In this document: positions 15,111 through 18,255 of the stretch, piece after piece
Position numbering within the stretch: the first letter of the stretch is position 1
How the letters are laid out: every line of letters starts with the position of its first letter
Assembly (NCBI GenBank): GCA_002728035.1
Contig: PBUZ01000071.1
Location: forward strand, 1-18,255
Reading direction: 5' to 3'
DNA: 18,255 bases
From: Methanobacteriota archaeon
GTDB lineage: Archaea > Thermoplasmatota > Poseidoniia > Poseidoniales > Poseidoniaceae
Notes under the pieces: generated by a model
What the model was told of the DNA's origin: nothing
The model's input: only the letters and a program-made list of their open reading frames with translations
Databases searched by the model: none
Program-made: the position numbers and the translations under genes

Positions 15111-17075
15111 ATGGCAGTCGTCGCAAAAGTATGGATCGATGAAGACTGCATCACCTGCGATGCGTGCGAAGACATCTGCCCTGAAGTGTTCAAGGTCACC
15201 GACGATTCTTCACAAATTTTGGCAGCGGTGCGTACCGACGGTACCTTTGACCGAAACGTCGGGGGCTCCCCATTGGTGGGTGATTTGGGTGCTGAACTTG
15301 GTGACATCATCATCGAAGCAGCCGAGGCTTGCCCAGTGGAGGTCATCAAATACGAACTCGTGACCGAGGGCGCCGCCGAAGAAACGGTTGAAGCCGCCCC
15401 TGCTGCCGTGGAAGCCGCTGCTCCTGCGGCCGCCGCCGCTCCTGCTGCTGGCGCTTCGGACGCACTGAACGCTGTGTTTGCAGGTGACCGTAGTCTCAAC
15501 ATCCTCTTTGGCTCCCAAACTGGAAACGCCGCAGGTCTCGCAGAAAAGACTGCAAAACTCGCAGCCAACTACGGATTGGAAGCCAATGTCGTCGACATGG
15601 ACGGTTTTGACCCTGCTCGTTTGGCGAGCATGAAGCGCGTGATGATCATCACCTCAACATGGGGCGAGGGTGAAATGCCTGACAACGCAGACGCCATGTG
15701 GAATGCAATCAACGCCAATGGCCCTGCATTGGCCTCGGTTCACTATTCCGTTTGTGCGATTGGCGACACCTCATACGACGAATACTGCAAAGCAGGTCAT
15801 GATTGGAACCAAAAACTCGCGGCACTCGGCGGCCAAGAAGCCTTCCCCATTCAGGAATGCGACGTGGACTTTGAACCTCCGTGGAAACTGTGGGTTGAGG
15901 AAGCACTCCCGCGCTTGGCTTGCGTTGACGAATCTGGAACCCTCCAAGTTGAACTTCTCGAAGAGATGAAGGCCTACGGAGCGGGTGACGATGACGACAT
16001 CGTCGAAGGCGATTTCTCCCCAGGCATCATTGTTCGAGAGGACATCAACATCACCTTGGAGATTTTCCGCTACTGTCCCGAAGCTGCCGAATCCGGTTGG
16101 GACACCTTGACTTGTGCTGTCCCAGGACACGCCACGGTTGAGGATGTGTTGCTCACCATGCAGCGAGAGGTTGACGGCAGCCTTGCCTTCCGACGAGGCG
16201 GTCAAGTCGGAACGCCAACCACGGGTGTGCGCGTCAACGGTCGCATCACGCTTGCAGACAGCGCCATGGTTGGCGACCTTGTGAAGGAAGGAGGCCGTCT
16301 CCGTGTCGAGCCACTCCCCGGCCATCCCGTCGTGCGAGATTTGGTGGTTGACACCAGTCGCTATGAAAGCCATCGAAGCCGTGCCGAACCATGGATGCGT
16401 ACCGACCCTCGTGAAGGCGAGCGCCTCCCCTCTGGAATGGCCATGGGCACCATGGAACCTGCCATGGCCACCGCCTTGCATCAAGCGGGCAATATCGCAT
16501 CTTTCCAACTGATTCAGGCCATGTCCGATACGCTTCCTCATGACCCTCATTACGAGGGTCCTGGTGTTCACTTCCAACAATGGCTCCGCGTCATCGACCC
16601 AAGAACCTCTGAGAAGCAACGACGCACCATCATGACCTCGCTCCAAGAAAAGGACGGCGTTTGGTCTGAATCCGATCATGCCAGTTTGATGCGTTACGGT
16701 GAAGACGGCCGACTGGCAGCACGTGCTCTCAACGAAGCACGCGGTGCTTTGCTCAATCAACACCGGTACGCTGGTAAGCCAGGCCGCCTCGTGAAGTGGT
16801 ACGGCCGCAGTGTGAAATGGTCGGGTAACGTGAATGAAACAACCCTCTACCGACAGGTCTTGGGGCCCTTGGGACTGGTCAGCAACATCTTCAGCGGCGT
16901 ATCGGCTCGCATGGCCCTTGCGTTTACTCGCAACGGTTCTCCACCCATTCGTAGTCTCCAAGCCCTTCTCGTTCCACCAGCAGGTCTTGGGCGCATCCCG
17001 AAAATGTTCAACAGTCGGGTAGAGGACTATCACGAGGTCGTGAGTTTGTTTAACGAAATCGATCAGCGGTTCTGA
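15111..17075 (+). CDS. Ferredoxin-flavodoxin-SdhB-like fusion lacking SdhB cluster ligands
   Basis: 654 residues. Residues 1-83 are a single-[4Fe-4S] ferredoxin (C13-x2-C16-x2-C19-x3-C23-P and distal C74-P). Residues 84-118 are an Ala/Pro linker. Residues 126-272 are a flavodoxin domain with phosphate loop GSQTGNA (134-140), STWGEGEMPDN (182-192) and CAIGDTSYDEY (215-225). From about 302 the sequence follows succinate dehydrogenase/fumarate reductase iron-sulfur subunit: LEIFRYCPE, LAFRRGGQ, VRVNGRITLA, PLPGHPVVRDLVVDTSRY, HYEGPGVHFQQWLRVIDPR. The [2Fe-2S] motif CxxxxCxxC is replaced by GGQVGTPTT and the last ligand (usually LAC) by LAD. The C-terminal [4Fe-4S]/[3Fe-4S] motifs are also absent: there is no cysteine after C335. 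Residues 550-654 have no clear match. The SD is GAGGT at 15100-15104. It forms an operon with the HdrB-like gene. Electron transfer through the SdhB part is not possible by the usual route. Confidence 0.88.
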   Translation: MAVVAKVWIDEDCITCDACEDICPEVFKVTDDSSQILAAVRTDGTFDRNVGGSPLVGDLGAELGDIIIEAAEACPVEVIKYELVTEGAAEETVEAAPAAVEAAAPAAAAAPAAGASDALNAVFAGDRSLNILFGSQTGNAAGLAEKTAKLAANYGLEANVVDMDGFDPARLASMKRVMIITSTWGEGEMPDNADAMWNAINANGPALASVHYSVCAIGDTSYDEYCKAGHDWNQKLAALGGQEAFPIQECDVDFEPPWKLWVEEALPRLACVDESGTLQVELLEEMKAYGAGDDDDIVEGDFSPGIIVREDINITLEIFRYCPEAAESGWDTLTCAVPGHATVEDVLLTMQREVDGSLAFRRGGQVGTPTTGVRVNGRITLADSAMVGDLVKEGGRLRVEPLPGHPVVRDLVVDTSRYESHRSRAEPWMRTDPREGERLPSGMAMGTMEPAMATALHQAGNIASFQLIQAMSDTLPHDPHYEGPGVHFQQWLRVIDPRTSEKQRRTIMTSLQEKDGVWSESDHASLMRYGEDGRLAARALNEARGALLNQHRYAGKPGRLVKWYGRSVKWSGNVNETTLYRQVLGPLGLVSNIFSGVSARMALAFTRNGSPPIRSLQALLVPPAGLGRIPKMFNSRVEDYHEVVSLFNEIDQRF

Positions 17076-17084
17076 GGTGTAAAA

Positions 17085-17942
17085 ATGGCGAAAATTGCGT
17101 ACTACCCCGGAAATGTCGCACGAGCGGGTGCTTACGAAGTTGAAGACTGTATTCAACCGCTCTGCAAAGCCCTGAACATTCAATTGGTTGAACTTCCAAA
17201 AGCCAGCAGTGACGGTGGAAACGTCATCAAACAGGCTACGCCCAAACTCCAGGACGCCCTTGTGGCCCGTAACCTCGCCTTGGCAGAGGCCAAAGGGTTG
17301 GACATCATGACCACGTGTGCCACCAGCCACGCCATCATGTGCAACACGGCTGATGACATGAAGCGAGACCCCGTCTATGCAAGCACCATCAACAACCTCG
17401 TTGCACGAACATCAAAGGTCGAGTATACGGGTGAAACGCAATCTCGCCACCTGCTGCACTACCTCGTCGAAGAAATCGGTCTTGACGCCGTTCGCGATGC
17501 GGTCAAAAACCCGCTGAACATGAAGATTGCCGCCTATTATGGCCCTGACATGCAACGCGATGGCGCTTGTGCAGGCGACGACCCCTTCATGCCGACGTAC
17601 ATGGAACAACTCATTGAGGCATTGGGAGGGACGCCGGTTGACTACGATTCAAAGTGTTCAAGCGTCGGCTCAACATCCATGCTCACCCTTGAGGACTCCT
17701 CCCTCGCCATGACGGCTGCGGTTCTTTCCGATGCCATTGAATCGGGGGCCGAACTCGTCGTCAGTGCCTGCACCGTCTCCCACATCAACTTGGATTCCTA
17801 TCAATCCAAGGCTGGTCGCGTGAGCGGAAAGAACACTTCTGTGCCTGTGAGTCATCTCTCCGAAATCGTTGCCTTTGCTCTTGGCTACTATCCAGACCGG
17901 CTCCCACAACTGCGGACCCGAGTTCGTCTCATCGGTTCTTGA
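17085..17942 (+). CDS. HdrB/SdhE-like CCG-domain protein with degenerate CCG motifs
   Basis: 285 residues, the normal length of HdrB. Two repeats of the CCG (cysteine-rich) domain are plain: IAYYPGN...VELPKASSDGGNV...DIMTTCATSHAI and IAAYYGPD...VDYDSKCSSVGSTSM...VVSACTVSHINLD. In functional HdrB each repeat supplies five cysteines to a non-cubane [4Fe-4S] cluster. Here repeat 1 has Asn10 after YYPG, Ser42-Asp43 for Cys-Cys, and Ser81 for the last ligand. Repeat 2 has Pro154, Ser193-Val194 and Ser232. Only C78 and C229 remain at ligand positions (C191 is offset). Such clusters should not assemble. The SD GAGGTG (17074-17079) overlaps the stop of the upstream fusion with a 5-base spacer, so the pair is co-translated, like the SdhB and CCG parts of TfrB or archaeal SDH. 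Its 3' end overlaps the convergent gene by 14 bp. Confidence 0.88.
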   Translation: MAKIAYYPGNVARAGAYEVEDCIQPLCKALNIQLVELPKASSDGGNVIKQATPKLQDALVARNLALAEAKGLDIMTTCATSHAIMCNTADDMKRDPVYASTINNLVARTSKVEYTGETQSRHLLHYLVEEIGLDAVRDAVKNPLNMKIAAYYGPDMQRDGACAGDDPFMPTYMEQLIEALGGTPVDYDSKCSSVGSTSMLTLEDSSLAMTAAVLSDAIESGAELVVSACTVSHINLDSYQSKAGRVSGKNTSVPVSHLSEIVAFALGYYPDRLPQLRTRVRLIGS

Positions 17943-18255
17943 GAGGCTCATTGAGCACGGCCAACAACGCCGTAGCCACCGCTTTGTTGCATCCTGCTCT
18001 GTTCATGATTTGGTCGGGTGTTGAACCGAACAAAGCACCCAAGTTCGGGCTGAAGCACACGATGGTTTCCTCGAGTTCTGGATGCTTGGCCACAATCGGT
18101 TCGATGGCATGCTGAAAACATCGCTCCAGATGTTCATGCTTGGCGTCAAACCAAGGATGTTGTTTCTCTTGTTCCAATTCCTGCACCGCTTCCTTGGCGG
18201 ACTCAAGGTGTTCTTTCAATTCGGCCCCCTCGGCTGATTGCTCTTGTACATAGTT
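17929..18255 (-). CDS. Hypothetical soluble protein, N-terminus outside the window
   Basis: At least 108 residues on the minus strand. A TTG at 18217-18219 would give 96 residues, but the frame stays open to the window edge (reading NYVQEQSAEGAELKEHLESA), so the gene most likely starts beyond 18255. The visible part is a charged helical stretch with Glu/Lys/Gln heptads, then a small folded region with HPWFDAKHEHLERCFQHAIE, IVCFSPNLGALFG and a helix-hairpin-like GCNKAVATALLAVL near the end. The family is not recognised. It converges on the HdrB-like gene, and the two coding ends overlap by 14 bp (17929-17942), so they share 3' regions and could affect each other by antisense transcription. Confidence 0.6.
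   Translation of the reverse strand, partial: NYVQEQSAEGAELKEHLESAKEAVQELEQEKQHPWFDAKHEHLERCFQHAIEPIVAKHPELEETIVCFSPNLGALFGSTPDQIMNRAGCNKAVATALLAVLNEPLKNR

Noticed and set aside
15771..17330. 519-codon open frame on the minus strand
   Set aside because: It lies antisense to the ferredoxin-flavodoxin-SdhB-like and HdrB-like genes, shows no family motif, and is explained by codon bias of the real genes.
1..18255. CRISPR array, insertion sequence, prophage or defence island
   Set aside because: No regularly spaced repeats, transposase, integrase or terminal inverted repeats were seen; gene content is chromosomal.

Overview
The window looks like chromosomal DNA from a planktonic euryarchaeon of the Thermoplasmata side, most likely Marine Group II (Candidatus Poseidoniales) or a close relative. 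The sequence evidence is a group II chaperonin (thermosome), an eL41-type ribosomal micro-protein, a tRNA-Trp(CCA) gene with a large box C/D intron after position 37, and large signal-peptide proteins with one C-terminal membrane anchor and a short acidic tail. The group assignment is inferred from gene content and protein style; no marker tree could be run.

Layout. (1) 1-1153: the 3' part of tRNA-Arg(TCT), then a convergent minus-strand gene for a soluble Tudor/EF-hand/Tudor protein. (2) 1274-3965: a tight plus-strand operon with a helical protein, an SPFH/band-7 protein with a long coiled coil, and a binuclear zinc-finger protein fused to a DUF805 membrane domain. This resembles in outline the bacterial PspA/YdjG/YdjI membrane-stress cassette. 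(3) 3966-4442: two hairpins, a 35-codon eL41 gene missed by ordinary ORF cut-offs, and tRNA-Trp. Its 107-nt intron is itself a C/D guide RNA whose two guides point by the N+5 rule at C34 and U39 of the same tRNA. (4) 4499-9786: a membrane-anchored subtilase, a class I aminotransferase and two unrecognised membrane proteins. (5) 9855-13280: a giant secreted or anchored beta-domain surface protein. (6) 13359-14981: thermosome subunit. (7) 15111-17942: a two-gene operon encoding a ferredoxin-flavodoxin-SdhB-like fusion and an HdrB-like (CCG-domain) protein. (8) 17929-18255: a partial minus-strand gene that overlaps the HdrB-like gene tail to tail.

The strongest candidate for an undescribed system is region 7. 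The pair has the architecture of the iron-sulfur arm of thiol:fumarate reductase or archaeal succinate dehydrogenase (SdhB plus HdrB/SdhE), but essentially every cluster ligand has been lost. The SdhB-like part has no cysteine at any expected cluster position, and both CCG motifs of the HdrB-like partner are replaced, leaving one cysteine of each expected set. The N-terminal ferredoxin cluster and the flavodoxin FMN loops look intact. A redox arm seems to have been converted into a cluster-free scaffold fed by a single ferredoxin/FMN module. Second is the tRNA-Trp intron, whose C/D kink-turn replaces the usual U-U pair with C-C by matched changes in both boxes. Third is the SPFH/zinc-finger/DUF805 operon next to a eukaryote-like Tudor/EF-hand gene.
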